DNA of 64,000 bases from Candidatus Endomicrobiellum roisinitermitis (lineage in GTDB: Bacteria; Elusimicrobiota; Endomicrobiia; Endomicrobiales; Endomicrobiaceae), in the NCBI GenBank assembly GCA_031287855.1, contig JAITSL010000034.1, forward strand, positions 1 to 64,000, read 5' to 3'. Position numbers and translations under genes: made by a program. Positions 9,930-19,994 of this stretch are shown here, one piece after another; position 1 is the stretch's first letter, and every line of letters begins with the position of its first letter. Under the pieces are notes generated by a model that was not told where the DNA came from, did not search any database, and worked only from the letters and a program-made list of their open reading frames with translations.

Positions 9930-11015
9930 TTAGTAAATTCTGAAATATATTTGCCCAGGAGCTGCTTTTATCAGTCCTGTCAATTCTAATTTTAACAATG
10001 CACAAGATGTGTCTAAAATGTTTCTATTTAGCTTATTAACAATTAAGTCTAAGGGTATGCCATTTTCGCTATTTTCTATCAAATTAAGAACCTCTAACTC
10101 AAGTCCTTTTAAGTTTTGTTTGTTAGTTTTGTTATTCTTTAAAGAGAAACCTAAACTAGTTGCTAAGTCTTTAGGGTTTAAAGCTGTATATGCCCCATTT
10201 TGTATAAGTTCATTAGTGCCTTTAGAAACTTCAGAATAAATGTTTCCAGGTACTGCAAAAACATCTTTGCCGTAATCTGCACAAACTTTTGCAGTTATAA
10301 GCGCTCCGCTATTATAAGACGCTTCTGTTACTAAAGTAGCTTTAGATAGTCCTGCTACTATTCTATTTCTTCTAGGAAAAGTAAATTTGTCTGGATTTTG
10401 AGCCAAAGGAAATTCGCTTATTATAGCTCCAGTTTGGGCGATTTCTTCTTGAAGGTTTTTGTTTTCAGGTGGATAGTTTACCAAAAGCCCATTTCCTAAA
10501 ACAGCTATAGTTCTAGAGCGATTTTCTATAGCACAACTGTGAGCCAAAGTGTCTACTCCTCTAGCAAGCCCGGATATTATTGTTATTCCTAGCTTTGCAA
10601 AATAAGAAGCAAATTCCAAAGTAACAGTTTTGCCATAGGTGCTTACCCTCCTTGAGCCTACTATTGACACAGAATCGTAATCAGACTCTATAATATTCCC
10701 TTTTGCGTACAGAACAAGAGGTTTATCTGGTAAGTTTTCTAAAGCTTTTGGATATAAACTGCTATTGTATAGTATTATTTTTATATTGTTTTTCTCTGCA
10801 AGTTCAAGTTCTTTTAATGCTTTATCTGAATTTAAAGAATTAGAAATTTTTTCTGTTAACACGTCTCCTATTCCGTTTATTGACATCAAATCTTTTTTGT
10901 TTGACTTAACAATATTATCTACACTGCCAAATTTTTCAAGTAGTTTAAAAAATTTTGTAGCGCATATATCTGTATTTAGAATAAAATTAAATAAAAATAA
11001 ATCTTTTTCATTCAT
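9930..11015 (-). CDS. dprA: DNA processing protein DprA (Smf)
   Basis: Protects incoming single-stranded DNA and loads RecA during natural transformation. The N-terminal helix-hairpin-helix region contains SINGIGDVLTEKIS, followed by the Rossmann-fold DprA core with SIVGSRRVSTYG, ISGLARGVDTLAH and FPRRNRIVAGLS. The C-terminal 60 residues resemble a winged-helix domain. Full length (361 aa) and intact, so competence functions may persist although nearby genes decay. It leads the minus-strand operon. No clear Shine-Dalgarno precedes the ATG, and the predicted start of transcription is only a few bases upstream. Confidence 0.93.
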   Translation of the reverse strand: MNEKDLFLFNFILNTDICATKFFKLLEKFGSVDNIVKSNKKDLMSINGIGDVLTEKISNSLNSDKALKELELAEKNNIKIILYNSSLYPKALENLPDKPLVLYAKGNIIESDYDSVSIVGSRRVSTYGKTVTLEFASYFAKLGITIISGLARGVDTLAHSCAIENRSRTIAVLGNGLLVNYPPENKNLQEEIAQTGAIISEFPLAQNPDKFTFPRRNRIVAGLSKATLVTEASYNSGALITAKVCADYGKDVFAVPGNIYSEVSKGTNELIQNGAYTALNPKDLATSLGFSLKNNKTNKQNLKGLELEVLNLIENSENGIPLDLIVNKLNRNILDTSCALLKLELTGLIKAAPGQIYFRIY

Positions 11016-11024
11016 GAAGAAGTT

Positions 11025-11054
11025 ATTGTAAACAAATTATTAAAAATTTGTCAA
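11025..11054 (-). promoter_or_regulatory. Promoter of the dprA-topA-xerC operon
   Basis: On the minus strand TTGACA (11054-11049) and TACAAT (11030-11025) are separated by 18 bp. The predicted start point is near 11018, three bases before the dprA ATG, which would make the message nearly leaderless. Confidence 0.5.
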
Positions 11055-11162
11055 AATATGCTAGAATAAAATTGTGTATAAGAGCGACAAAAAAAACATG
11101 AAAAAGATGACGGTAAAATTTTTTAATAATGTATTTGAGATAAATAATATTTATAGATTTAG

Positions 11163-11365
11163 GTTGGTCTAGTTTATAACCTTACCTACGTTACTAGAGC
11201 AATCGCAAGTAAACATTTAAACAAATTAGCAAACTTGCAAAATGATAAGACAACAAAGACATAAATGAATTTTGCTTCACACAATGCTAATTTGAAATAT
11301 TAAATGTTTAGTGCTTATAAGCCACTCTTTGAGGTAACTCCGATAAGAGTCTAAACTAGACCAAC
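11163..11365. repeat. Palindromic dispersed repeat, copy 2
   Basis: A 203-bp element with the clearest ends of the family: it opens GTTGGTCTAGTTTA and closes with the complement TAGACCAAC. Most of its length is nearly identical to copy 1 (for example ACTAGAGCAATCGCAAGTAA and GAATTTTGCTTCA). It lies between the divergent dprA promoter and the tRNA-Lys promoter. No coding capacity. Confidence 0.88.
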
Positions 11366-11464
11366 TTTATAAAATTTAATTTATAAATATGCTATAAGCT
11401 CGTTTTGTTGTTGAGTTTTAAAAAATAATATGTCTAAAACTATGTATATAGGTGATACAGAAGT

Positions 11465-11493
11465 TTGACAAGAAATATAAATTGTGATACAAT
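11465..11493 (+). promoter_or_regulatory. Promoter of the tRNA-Lys/tRNA-Glu unit
   Basis: Perfect -35 TTGACA (11465-11470), 17-bp spacer, TACAAT -10 (11488-11493) with an extended TGA before it. Transcription would start near 11500, about 58 bases before tRNA-Lys. Confidence 0.75.
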
Positions 11494-11557
11494 CCTTGAG
11501 TCGTGAGGGAGCTTGAACACTTTGTTCTATCTGATTTAATAATTCTTTTAACTTAAG

Positions 11558-11630
11558 GGGCCCGTAGCTCAGCTGGTAGAGCACCTCACTTTTAATGAGG
11601 TTGTCGTGCGTTCAAGCCGCACCGGGCTCA
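11558..11630 (+). tRNA. tRNA-Lys (anticodon TTT)
   Basis: 73-nt cloverleaf: acceptor GGGCCCG/CGGGCTC, D-arm with AGCTGGTAGA, anticodon loop CTTTTAA between CCTCA and TGAGG, T-arm GTGCG-TTCAAGC-CGCAC, discriminator A. The CCA end is not encoded. Three bases before tRNA-Glu. Confidence 0.97.
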
Positions 11631-11633
11631 TCT

Positions 11634-11706
11634 GCTCCCATCGTCTAGGGGTCTAGGACACAGGATTTTCAATCCTGCGACACGAGTTCAAATCTCGTTG
11701 GGAGCG
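11634..11706 (+). tRNA. tRNA-Glu (anticodon TTC)
   Basis: 73-nt cloverleaf: acceptor GCTCCCA/TGGGAGC, anticodon stem CAGGA/TCCTG around loop TTTTCAA, T-loop TTCAAAT, discriminator G. The CCA end is not encoded. Shares a promoter with tRNA-Lys. Confidence 0.97.
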
Positions 11707-11744
11707 CTTACTTTAAATCTAGTGGCTTTTCCAGCCAAATTTTA

Positions 11745-11784
11745 AACCGTTTAGACTTTTTGTAAAGTTTAAACGGTTATTTTA
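11745..11784 (+). terminator. Terminator-like hairpin between tRNA-Glu and purA
   Basis: AACCGTTTAGACTTT pairs with AAAGTTTAAACGGTT (14 of 15 positions), loop of 4, then ATTTTA. It is AT-rich and the T-run is short, so it may only attenuate read-through from the tRNAs into purA, whose ATG is 20 bases downstream. Confidence 0.6.
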
Positions 11785-11794
11785 TGGAAGGTAA

Positions 11795-13087
<1,293 letters not shown>

Positions 13088-13117
13088 TTTTGCATATATA
13101 GGGACTTGGCTTTTTTT

Positions 13118-13795
13118 ATGAAAGTTAAACTATTACAATTCACTCCAGAACCTGAAAAAGTTTGTGCATTAGCTGCAAGTCTTTGTTACAGTTCTACAGC
13201 TATAGATGAACTTTCTGAAAGTTTTGATAAAGAAAAAATTGAAAAGCTTTTATCTAAAGTTATTTCTTCTAGGCATTACTCTGTGTTAGAGCATGCATCT
13301 TTTACTTTTGGAGTTGAAGGTGTTTCAAGAGTGTTGCTTGCTCAACTTACAAGGCATAGGGTAGCTTCTTTTTCAGTTCAAAGTCAACGATATGTTAAGT
13401 TTGAGGATGGGCTTGAGTTTATTGTGCCAGAAAGTATAAAAAAACACACAACCCTTTTAAAAAAATATAATGATTTTTTAAGTCATGTAGAAAAACTTTA
13501 TAAAGAGTTTTTAGATGCAGGTATTCTTGCTGAAGATGCAAGGTTTATTCTTCCTAACGCTAGTACTACAAAAATCCTCTTTACTATGAATGCAAGAGAG
13601 TTAAGACACTTTTTTTCTTTAAGAGCTTGTAATAGAGCTCAATGGGAAATACAAGAGTTAGCTTGTTATATGTTAGATCTCGTTAAAAAAGAGGCGCCTT
13701 TGCTTTTTAATAATGCAGGGCCAAACTGTATAAGAGAAGGTTGCCATGAAACTTTTGCCTGTGGCAAACCTTGGCAAAAGATTGCTGATAGTTAA
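13118..13795 (+). CDS. thyX: Flavin-dependent thymidylate synthase ThyX
   Basis: Methylates dUMP to dTMP with methylenetetrahydrofolate and FAD/NADPH. The ThyX signature RHRVASFSVQSQR (RHRxxSxxxxSxR) is complete, and SRHYSVLEH and NARELRHFFSLR further match the family. The track begins at TTG 13106, but neither that nor the ATG at 13118 has a well-spaced Shine-Dalgarno; MKVKLLQF (13118) fits the family N-terminus. About 225 aa. No folate-dependent ThyA is seen in the window. Confidence 0.93.
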   Translation: MKVKLLQFTPEPEKVCALAASLCYSSTAIDELSESFDKEKIEKLLSKVISSRHYSVLEHASFTFGVEGVSRVLLAQLTRHRVASFSVQSQRYVKFEDGLEFIVPESIKKHTTLLKKYNDFLSHVEKLYKEFLDAGILAEDARFILPNASTTKILFTMNARELRHFFSLRACNRAQWEIQELACYMLDLVKKEAPLLFNNAGPNCIREGCHETFACGKPWQKIADS

Positions 13796-13812
13796 AGTCC
13801 AGGAGAAAGTAT

Positions 13813-14985
13813 ATGCATATGCAAGACGTTTTTGTATTTTTAACAGCTCTAGCAAGCATTTTATTTTTTGCAAAAATTTTTGGCGAACTTGCTTTAAAGC
13901 TTGGTCAAAGCGCTATCATAGGAGAACTTTTGGCTGGTATCGTTATAGGTCCGAGCGTTTTAGGTCTTGTGCATGAAACAGTAATTCTTTCTAATATATC
14001 AGAGCTTGGTGCGATTGTACTCCTTTTTGAAGTAGGTCTTTCTACGGACATGAAAGAGTTTTTAAAAGCTGGTCTTTGGGCAACAGCGGTAGCTGTTGTA
14101 GGAGTAGTAGCACCTTACTTTTTAGGGTACTTTGTATTTTTACATTTTGAACTTACAAGTACTCAAGCAACTTTTGCAGGAGCAGTACTTACAGCAACTT
14201 CTGTTGGTATTACTGCCAGAGTATTTATGGACCTAAACAGGCTTGAAACACAAGAAGCAAAAATAGTTTTAGGAGCTGCTGTTATAGATGATGTTATAGG
14301 CCTTGCTATACTAGCTGTTGTTTTAAAGCTTGTGCAGGGAGGAACTTTTACTTTTGGCACAGTCGCTTCTATAAGTGGTACAGCTATTTTGTTTTTAGTT
14401 TTATCTGTTTTAGCAGGAGTGCTTATTGCTCCTTCTATTTTTAAAATTGTTGTAAAAATGAAACAATCACATGTAACATTTGTTATAGGTATAGTCTTTT
14501 GTTTTATTATTTCTGCATTTTCAACTAAAGTTGGTCTTGCTCCGATAGTAGGTGCATTTGTAGCTGGTTTAATACTTTCTACAATAAAGCAAAGTGAAGA
14601 GATTAAAAGAGATATTAAACCCATTTATGCGTTTTTTGTTCCTATCTTTTTTGTTTTAATGGGAATTAATGTCGATATAAGTACTTTTAACCCTTTCGTT
14701 GCTACAAATAGAGAAGTTTTAGCTTTAATGGCAATACTTTTTGTTGTGGCTTTTATTGGTAAAGTTGTTGCTGGCTTTGTTGTATTTAAAAAAGGCATTA
14801 ATAAGTTGATAATAGGTGTTTCTATGGTTCCAAGAGGGGAAGTTGGTTTAATATTTGCTGGTATTGGCTTAAAAAATAGTGTTTTTGGAATAAAAGATTA
14901 TAGCGCTTTAGTTGCTGTTATAATGCTTACAACTTTTATTACGCCAATAATATTGAAATATCTTTTATCAAAACAAAAAAAATAA
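13813..14985 (+). CDS. CPA2-family cation/proton antiporter
   Basis: Inner-membrane exchanger of 390 aa with roughly 12 hydrophobic helices. The opening (FGELALKLGQSAIIGELLAGIVIGPSVLG region), VGLSTDMKEF, TSVGITARV, the paired acids in GAAVIDDVIGL, and MVPRGEVGLIFAGIG near the end are hallmarks of the KefB/NapA-type Na+(K+)/H+ antiporters. No C-terminal RCK/TrkA-N domain is present, so it is not a glutathione-gated KefB/C. The start is supported by AGGAG seven bases upstream. It sits behind thyX and one base before a small secreted protein. Whether Na+ or K+ is carried cannot be read from sequence. Confidence 0.88.
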   Translation: MHMQDVFVFLTALASILFFAKIFGELALKLGQSAIIGELLAGIVIGPSVLGLVHETVILSNISELGAIVLLFEVGLSTDMKEFLKAGLWATAVAVVGVVAPYFLGYFVFLHFELTSTQATFAGAVLTATSVGITARVFMDLNRLETQEAKIVLGAAVIDDVIGLAILAVVLKLVQGGTFTFGTVASISGTAILFLVLSVLAGVLIAPSIFKIVVKMKQSHVTFVIGIVFCFIISAFSTKVGLAPIVGAFVAGLILSTIKQSEEIKRDIKPIYAFFVPIFFVLMGINVDISTFNPFVATNREVLALMAILFVVAFIGKVVAGFVVFKKGINKLIIGVSMVPRGEVGLIFAGIGLKNSVFGIKDYSALVAVIMLTTFITPIILKYLLSKQKK

Positions 14986-14986
14986 C

Positions 14987-15298
14987 ATGGCAAAAAAATT
15001 GATTTTTTTCATAGCTTTATTGTTTTTCATGAATTCTTTTGTTGTAGATAAGATAGATGCATTTAATGCTAAAGAGGTTGTTTTAGAGAAACCTTATGGA
15101 TCTGCAAAAAAGCAAGAAACTACAAAAAATGTAAATACTCAAGAGCTTATTTCAGAAAACATTTCTTCTATATATAATAAAGCTAATGCAGTTAAAAAAA
15201 ATTTTGAAATTGGCAAGTTGTTTGGAAGTATAAAGCAGTTTGTTGCATCGGTAAAAAAGTTTGGTTTAAAAATTAAGTGGTTTGTTTATAATAAGTAA
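14987..15298 (+). CDS. Small secreted or membrane-anchored hypothetical protein
   Basis: 103 aa; not recognised. Residues 1-25 (AKKLIFFIALLFFMNSFVV) form a signal peptide or single anchor; the rest is Lys- and Asn-rich and mostly helical with no cysteines. The ATG lies one base after the antiporter stop, so translation is probably coupled. It could be an accessory periplasmic peptide of the antiporter; that is inference from position only. Confidence 0.6.
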   Translation: MAKKLIFFIALLFFMNSFVVDKIDAFNAKEVVLEKPYGSAKKQETTKNVNTQELISENISSIYNKANAVKKNFEIGKLFGSIKQFVASVKKFGLKIKWFVYNK

Positions 15299-15628
15299 GA
15301 TAAAATCGATTAGTTGTTGCTAAAATTGAAATTCAATAAACTATTTATTTTGTAGTAGTCACTTTTGTTAATTTAACTATTTATGTATAGATTGTTTTTT
15401 AGTAAGATATAGCTTGTTGTGTATATAACTAAATTTGAAAGATTTAATTTTTTTTGTTTATGCTAAACTAACACCATCTTTTTTAGAAAGAAGAAATTTA
15501 CTCCTAAAACATTAGTTTTATAAGGGTCGTAAATTCTAGATAAAAGCAGACTTATTTTCTCCTAATAATGAAAAGAGTTTAAATGCACTATAATAAGTTT
15601 TTCACTGTAACTTTTTTTGGAGAGATAA
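15299..15628 (+). promoter_or_regulatory. 330-bp spacer with candidate promoters of the hydrogenase operon
   Basis: No gene or clear secondary structure seen. A perfect TATAAT occurs at 15589-15594, 35 bases before the first hydrogenase gene, but without a good -35. A weaker pair TTGAAA (15435-15440) / TATGCT (15459-15464) has 18-bp spacing. Either may drive the operon. The length of the spacer suggests regulated expression, but I see no recognisable operator. Confidence 0.35.
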
Positions 15629-16102
15629 ATGAAATCAAACTACGAAAAATTTAAATCTGTATGCAGTATTTTAGAAGAGTATTCTTTTGATAAATCAAAA
15701 CTAATTCCAATTTTGCAAGCTATACAAGAAGAGTATAAATACTTACCTCAAGAAATTTTAGCTTTTATATCTTCAGCTTTAAATATTTCTCCAGCAAAAG
15801 TTTATGGTGTAGCAACTTTTTATTCTCATTTTTCATTAACTCCTAAAGGTAAGCATATTATAAGAGTTTGTGATGGAACAGCTTGTCATGTAAAAAAATC
15901 ATCAAGCATAATAGAAGCTTTAAGGAAAAAGCTTAATCTAAGTGAGTCTGAGAGAACAACAGAAGATATGCTTTTTACTTTAGAGACTGTTGCTTGTCTT
16001 GGTGCTTGTGGACTTGCCCCAGTTCTTGTTGTTGACGATAAAGTATACGGACAAATGACTGAATCTAAAGCTGTTACGTTAATTGAGCAAATAAAGGGGT
16101 AA
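15629..16102 (+). CDS. hndA: NuoE-like [2Fe-2S] subunit of the trimeric hydrogenase (HndA type)
   Basis: 157-aa thioredoxin-like ferredoxin. Four cluster cysteines are visible as CDGTAC and, 37 residues later, CLGAC. Helical N-terminal part with LIPILQAIQEEYKYLP and GVATFYSHFSL is typical of NuoE. It is the first gene of a three-gene operon with a NuoF-like and an [FeFe] catalytic subunit, so it acts as electron-transfer subunit of that complex rather than of respiratory complex I. Three-base spacing to the next gene. Start ATG after GGAGAG. Confidence 0.9.
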   Translation: MKSNYEKFKSVCSILEEYSFDKSKLIPILQAIQEEYKYLPQEILAFISSALNISPAKVYGVATFYSHFSLTPKGKHIIRVCDGTACHVKKSSSIIEALRKKLNLSESERTTEDMLFTLETVACLGACGLAPVLVVDDKVYGQMTESKAVTLIEQIKG

Positions 16103-16105
16103 GTT

Positions 16106-17980
16106 ATGGATATAGGTTTAGAAAATATAACTCAAGAATTTGAAAATTCAAAGAAAAATATAAAAAAAAGAATTACTGTTTGTGCAGGTACAGGGTGTGT
16201 GGCAAACGGTTCTTTAGATGTGTTTAAAACTCTTGTAGACATGTCTAGACAAATGAAAATAGATGCTCATATAGAGCTAAAAAAAGAAAATAAGGGTACT
16301 TTGATTTCTAAAAGTGGTTGTCAAGGATTTTGTCAGCATGGACCTTTAGTTAATATTTTGCCTCAAGGTATGCTTTATACAAAAGTTACACCCTCCGACG
16401 TTAAAGAAATTCTAGAAAAAACTATTTTAAAAGGTGAAATGATAGACAGGTTGTGTTATCACGATAAAGACAGAATTTGTAAAGGTCAAGAAGACATACC
16501 TTTTTATACAAAACAAAACAGGGTTGTTTTAAAACAGTGCGGTATTATTGATCCGGAAAATATTAGAGAATATATAGCAAATGGTGGTTATAGAGCAGCA
16601 AAAAAAGCGTGTGTGGACATGACTGATAAAGAAATTTGTGATGAACTTATAAAGTCAGGATTGCGCGGTCGTGGAGGAGCTGGCTTCCCAACAGGTAAAA
16701 AGTGGGACTTTACTAGGCTTCAAGAATCCGTAGAAAAATATGTTATTTGTAATGGAGACGAAGGTGATCCTGGTGCTTTTATGGACAGAAGTGTTATGGA
16801 AGGCAATCCTCACAGTGTTATAGAAGGTTTAATAATTGCAGCAAAAGCAATAGGGGCAGAAGAAGGTTATATATATGTTCGAACGGAATATTCTTTGGCG
16901 GTTTCTAGAATGCAAAAAGCTGTAAAAGACGCTACTGGCATTGGTATACTTGGCAATGATGTTTTTGGGTCAAAACATAATTTTGTTTTACATGTTATGG
17001 AAGGAGCAGGGGCTTTTGTTTGTGGAGAAGAAACAGCCCTAATAGCTTCTATTGAAGGTAAAAGAGGGATGCCTTCACCAAAACCTCCTATACCTGCTCA
17101 AAGTGGTCTTTGGGGCAAACCCACTGCTATAAATAATGTTGAAACGCTTGCTAATGTTCCTATAATAATTAATTATGGTGCAGATACTTTTAAAAAGAAT
17201 GGAACACAGCGCTCTTCCGGTACAAAGATATTTGCAATAACGGGAAATGTTTTAAATACAGGGCTTGTAGAAGTCCCATTTGGTACAACTTTAAGGCATC
17301 TTGTTTTTGATATTGCAGGTGGTGTCCCAGATGATAAAGGAAGCTTAAGCGAAGATAACTTTAAAGCTGTACAAATAGGTGGACCTTCAGGTGGCTGTTT
17401 AACTAAAGAACACTTAAGCATGGCTTTAGATTATGATTCTTTGAAAACTGTTGGGGCAATGGTAGGTTCTGGCGGATTTGTTGTTATGAGTAAGCATAAC
17501 TGTATGGTAAATGTTGCTAAATTTTTTATGCAGTTTACTCAAAGTGAGTCTTGTGGTAAATGTGTTTTATGTAGAGAAGGAACATTGCAAATGCTTTTAA
17601 TGCTTACAGATATCACAGAAGGAAAAGCAGACAACAATACTTTATCTTTATTAGAAGAACTTGCAAAATCTGTTGCAATAGGCTCTTTGTGTGGTCTTGG
17701 CAAGACAGCTCCAAGCCCAGTACTATCTACTTTAAGATATTTTAAAAATGAATATGAGGCACATGTAAAAGATCGGCAATGTCCTGCGGGTGAGTGTACT
17801 AAGTTGTTGAACTATCAAATAACTGACAAATGTATAGGTTGTGGTTTATGTGCTAGTAAATGTCCTGTAAAAGCTATTACTGGAAAACTTAAAGAGCAAT
17901 ATAAAATTGATGTATTAAAATGTATTAAATGTGGAGTATGTAAAGATTCTTGTAAATTTAATGCTATTTCCAGGAGTTAA
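16106..17980 (+). CDS. hndC: NuoF-like NAD(P)/FMN subunit of the trimeric hydrogenase (HndC type)
   Basis: 624 aa. Domains in order: a thioredoxin-like [2Fe-2S] domain (CAGTGC near 25 and SGCQGFC near 70), the NuoF flavin/NAD core (GLRGRGGAGFPTGKKW and GDEGDPGAFMDR), the SLBB region, the NADH-4Fe4S helix bundle (ESCGKCVLCREG) and a C-terminal 2x[4Fe-4S] ferredoxin (CIGCGLCASKC, CIKCGVCKDSC). This layout matches the beta subunits of bifurcating hydrogenases such as T. maritima HydB and Desulfovibrio HndC. Cytoplasmic. Whether it uses NADH or NADPH, and whether it truly bifurcates with ferredoxin, cannot be settled by reading. Confidence 0.92.
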   Translation: MDIGLENITQEFENSKKNIKKRITVCAGTGCVANGSLDVFKTLVDMSRQMKIDAHIELKKENKGTLISKSGCQGFCQHGPLVNILPQGMLYTKVTPSDVKEILEKTILKGEMIDRLCYHDKDRICKGQEDIPFYTKQNRVVLKQCGIIDPENIREYIANGGYRAAKKACVDMTDKEICDELIKSGLRGRGGAGFPTGKKWDFTRLQESVEKYVICNGDEGDPGAFMDRSVMEGNPHSVIEGLIIAAKAIGAEEGYIYVRTEYSLAVSRMQKAVKDATGIGILGNDVFGSKHNFVLHVMEGAGAFVCGEETALIASIEGKRGMPSPKPPIPAQSGLWGKPTAINNVETLANVPIIINYGADTFKKNGTQRSSGTKIFAITGNVLNTGLVEVPFGTTLRHLVFDIAGGVPDDKGSLSEDNFKAVQIGGPSGGCLTKEHLSMALDYDSLKTVGAMVGSGGFVVMSKHNCMVNVAKFFMQFTQSESCGKCVLCREGTLQMLLMLTDITEGKADNNTLSLLEELAKSVAIGSLCGLGKTAPSPVLSTLRYFKNEYEAHVKDRQCPAGECTKLLNYQITDKCIGCGLCASKCPVKAITGKLKEQYKIDVLKCIKCGVCKDSCKFNAISRS

Positions 17981-17982
17981 TT

Positions 17983-19977
17983 ATGGGAAAATATCTAATA
18001 ATAAATGGCATAAAAGTTTTTTTTGACAATGAAAAAAATATTTTAGAAGTTATAAGGAAAGCAAAAATAGAACTCCCAACTTTTTGTTATCATTCAGAAT
18101 TAAGCACATACGGCTCGTGTAGACTTTGTATGGTTGAAGTTGAAAATATGGGGATAACTCCCGCCTGTTCTACTCCTTGTAGTTCTGGAATGATTATCAA
18201 CACGAATACTGAAAAGATAATCAATATGAGAAAAATTGTGATAGAGCTTTTACTTGCAAACCATGACAGAGAGTGTACTACTTGTCAAAAAAGTCAGAGT
18301 TGTAAACTTCAAACTCTTGCAAGAAGGCTTGGTATAGAAACTGTTAGATTTAAGAATGTTACTCATAAAACAGACAAAGATTTATCTACATATGCTTTAG
18401 TTAGAGAGCAAGATAAGTGCGTTTTGTGTGGTGACTGTGTAAGGTTTTGTGATGAAATACAAAGTATAGGTGCTTTAGGGTTTGTAAATAGAGGCTCAAA
18501 ATCTGTAGTTTGTCCAAGTTTTGGTAAAGATTTAGAGTTGTCCGAATGTGTATATTGTGGACAATGTAGCAGAGTTTGTCCAACAGGTGCAATTATTCCT
18601 AGGTCAGAAGTTAGAGAAGTATGGAAAGCTTTAAGTGATAAAAATAAAAAAGTTATAGTTGCTATAGCTCCTGCTGTTAGAGCTGCAATAGGGGAAGTTT
18701 TTGGGCTTGTTAATGAAAGTGGTGCTAGAGCTGCAGGTAGAGTTGTTACAGCTCTAAAAAATATGGGTTTTTATAAAGTTTTTGACGTATCGTTTACTGC
18801 AGACATGACTATAGTTGAAGAAGCTAACGAATTTTTAGAAAGGTTAAAAGAAGATAATATTCCTTTATTTACTTCTTGTTGTCCTGCCTGGGTAAAGTTT
18901 GTTGAGCAGTACTATCCAGAATTTATCAAAAACCTTTCAACTTGTCGTTCTCCTCAGGGTATGTATGGAGCGGTTGCTAAAAGAATTATGCCAAAAATTC
19001 TAGGCGTAAAGAAAGAAGATTTGGTTGTGGTTTCTATTATGCCATGCACAGCTAAAAAATATGAAGCAAGAAGAAAAGAACTTGCAGATAATGGAGAGGT
19101 AGATATTGATTATGTTATAACTACTCAAGAACTTGCAATGATGATAGAAGAATCAGGATTGAGGTTTCAAGACTTAGAGCCTTATGCTTTTAATATGCCA
19201 CTTGGTTTTAAAACAGGAGCGGGTGTTATATTTGGTAATTCTGGTGGCGTAACAGAGGCTGTTCTAAGAAATGTTGCAAGTAGTATAGCTGATGGTCAAG
19301 ATGAGTCAGAACAATTTAGTTTTGTAAGAGGCGATAATGGAATAAGAGAAGCAACAATAAATCTTTTAGGCAGAGAACTAAAAATAGCAATTATATATGG
19401 ATTAAAAAATGCAAGACAAGTTTTAAGAGAACTTAAAACTGAAAAGAGAAAGTACGATTTTGTGGAAGTTATGGCTTGCCCGGGGGGTTGTGTAGGAGGA
19501 GCAGGTCAGCCTATTTATAATGATTTAGTTACAAGACAAAATAGAGCAAAAGTTTTATACGAAAACGATAAAACCTTAGAGCTTCATAAACCGCAAGATA
19601 ATCCTTATGTTCAGAAATTATATAATGATTATCTTGGCGGTGCACCTGGTAGTACAAAAGCTCATGAGTACTTACATACGCATTATAAATACAAGAAACG
19701 CTATAAGGAAAGTGTAGCAATTTCAGATAATGACAATAAAGGGGTGGAGGTTAATGTTTGTTTTGGTAACCACTGTATGAAAAGAGGATCAAAAGACATT
19801 TTAAAGCATATTGTAGAATACGTTGAAAGTAAAAAGTGTAAAGATAAAGTAAATATAGCTGCATCTATATGTTTAGAAAAATGTTTTAGTGCTCCAAATG
19901 TGAAAGTTGCTGGTACAACAATAAGCAAACCTTCAGATAAAGTTATTGAAGAAGCAGTTGATAAAGAACTTAAATAA
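17983..19977 (+). CDS. hndD: [FeFe] hydrogenase catalytic subunit (HndD/HydA type)
   Basis: Makes or oxidises H2. N-terminal [2Fe-2S] plant-type ferredoxin domain (CYHSELSTYGSCRLC), the His-Cys3 [4Fe-4S] site (HDRECTTCQKSQSC), a 2x[4Fe-4S] module (CVLCGDC, CVYCGQC) and the H-cluster domain with all three signatures: TSCCPAW (L1), MPCTAKKYE (L2) and MACPGGCVGGAGQ (L3). A further C-terminal thioredoxin-like [2Fe-2S] domain carries CFGNHC and CLEKC, as in T. maritima HydA. 664 aa. L1 has Ala where Gly is usual and L3 has GGAGQ rather than GGGGQ, minor changes. Its maturation needs HydG, encoded at 2.3 kb. Confidence 0.94.
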   Translation: MGKYLIINGIKVFFDNEKNILEVIRKAKIELPTFCYHSELSTYGSCRLCMVEVENMGITPACSTPCSSGMIINTNTEKIINMRKIVIELLLANHDRECTTCQKSQSCKLQTLARRLGIETVRFKNVTHKTDKDLSTYALVREQDKCVLCGDCVRFCDEIQSIGALGFVNRGSKSVVCPSFGKDLELSECVYCGQCSRVCPTGAIIPRSEVREVWKALSDKNKKVIVAIAPAVRAAIGEVFGLVNESGARAAGRVVTALKNMGFYKVFDVSFTADMTIVEEANEFLERLKEDNIPLFTSCCPAWVKFVEQYYPEFIKNLSTCRSPQGMYGAVAKRIMPKILGVKKEDLVVVSIMPCTAKKYEARRKELADNGEVDIDYVITTQELAMMIEESGLRFQDLEPYAFNMPLGFKTGAGVIFGNSGGVTEAVLRNVASSIADGQDESEQFSFVRGDNGIREATINLLGRELKIAIIYGLKNARQVLRELKTEKRKYDFVEVMACPGGCVGGAGQPIYNDLVTRQNRAKVLYENDKTLELHKPQDNPYVQKLYNDYLGGAPGSTKAHEYLHTHYKYKKRYKESVAISDNDNKGVEVNVCFGNHCMKRGSKDILKHIVEYVESKKCKDKVNIAASICLEKCFSAPNVKVAGTTISKPSDKVIEEAVDKELK

Positions 19978-19994
19978 AAACATAAGTGGGTGTT

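Noticed and set aside
9895-10005. N-terminal extension of topA in the track
   Set aside because: It runs into the end of dprA; MAKYLVIVE with GAGAGGG upstream is the family start.
11155-11370. Target-site duplication around repeat copy 2 (TTTA on both sides)
   Set aside because: The other copies do not show matching flanks, so the match may be chance in AT-rich DNA.
11381-11584. Minus-strand 67-aa ORF upstream of tRNA-Lys
   Set aside because: It overlaps the tRNA promoter and the start of tRNA-Lys, has no Shine-Dalgarno and resembles no protein.
14163-14624. Minus-strand 153-aa ORF
   Set aside because: Antisense shadow of the antiporter; its Thr/Ile/Lys-rich composition is typical of an artefact opposite a membrane protein.
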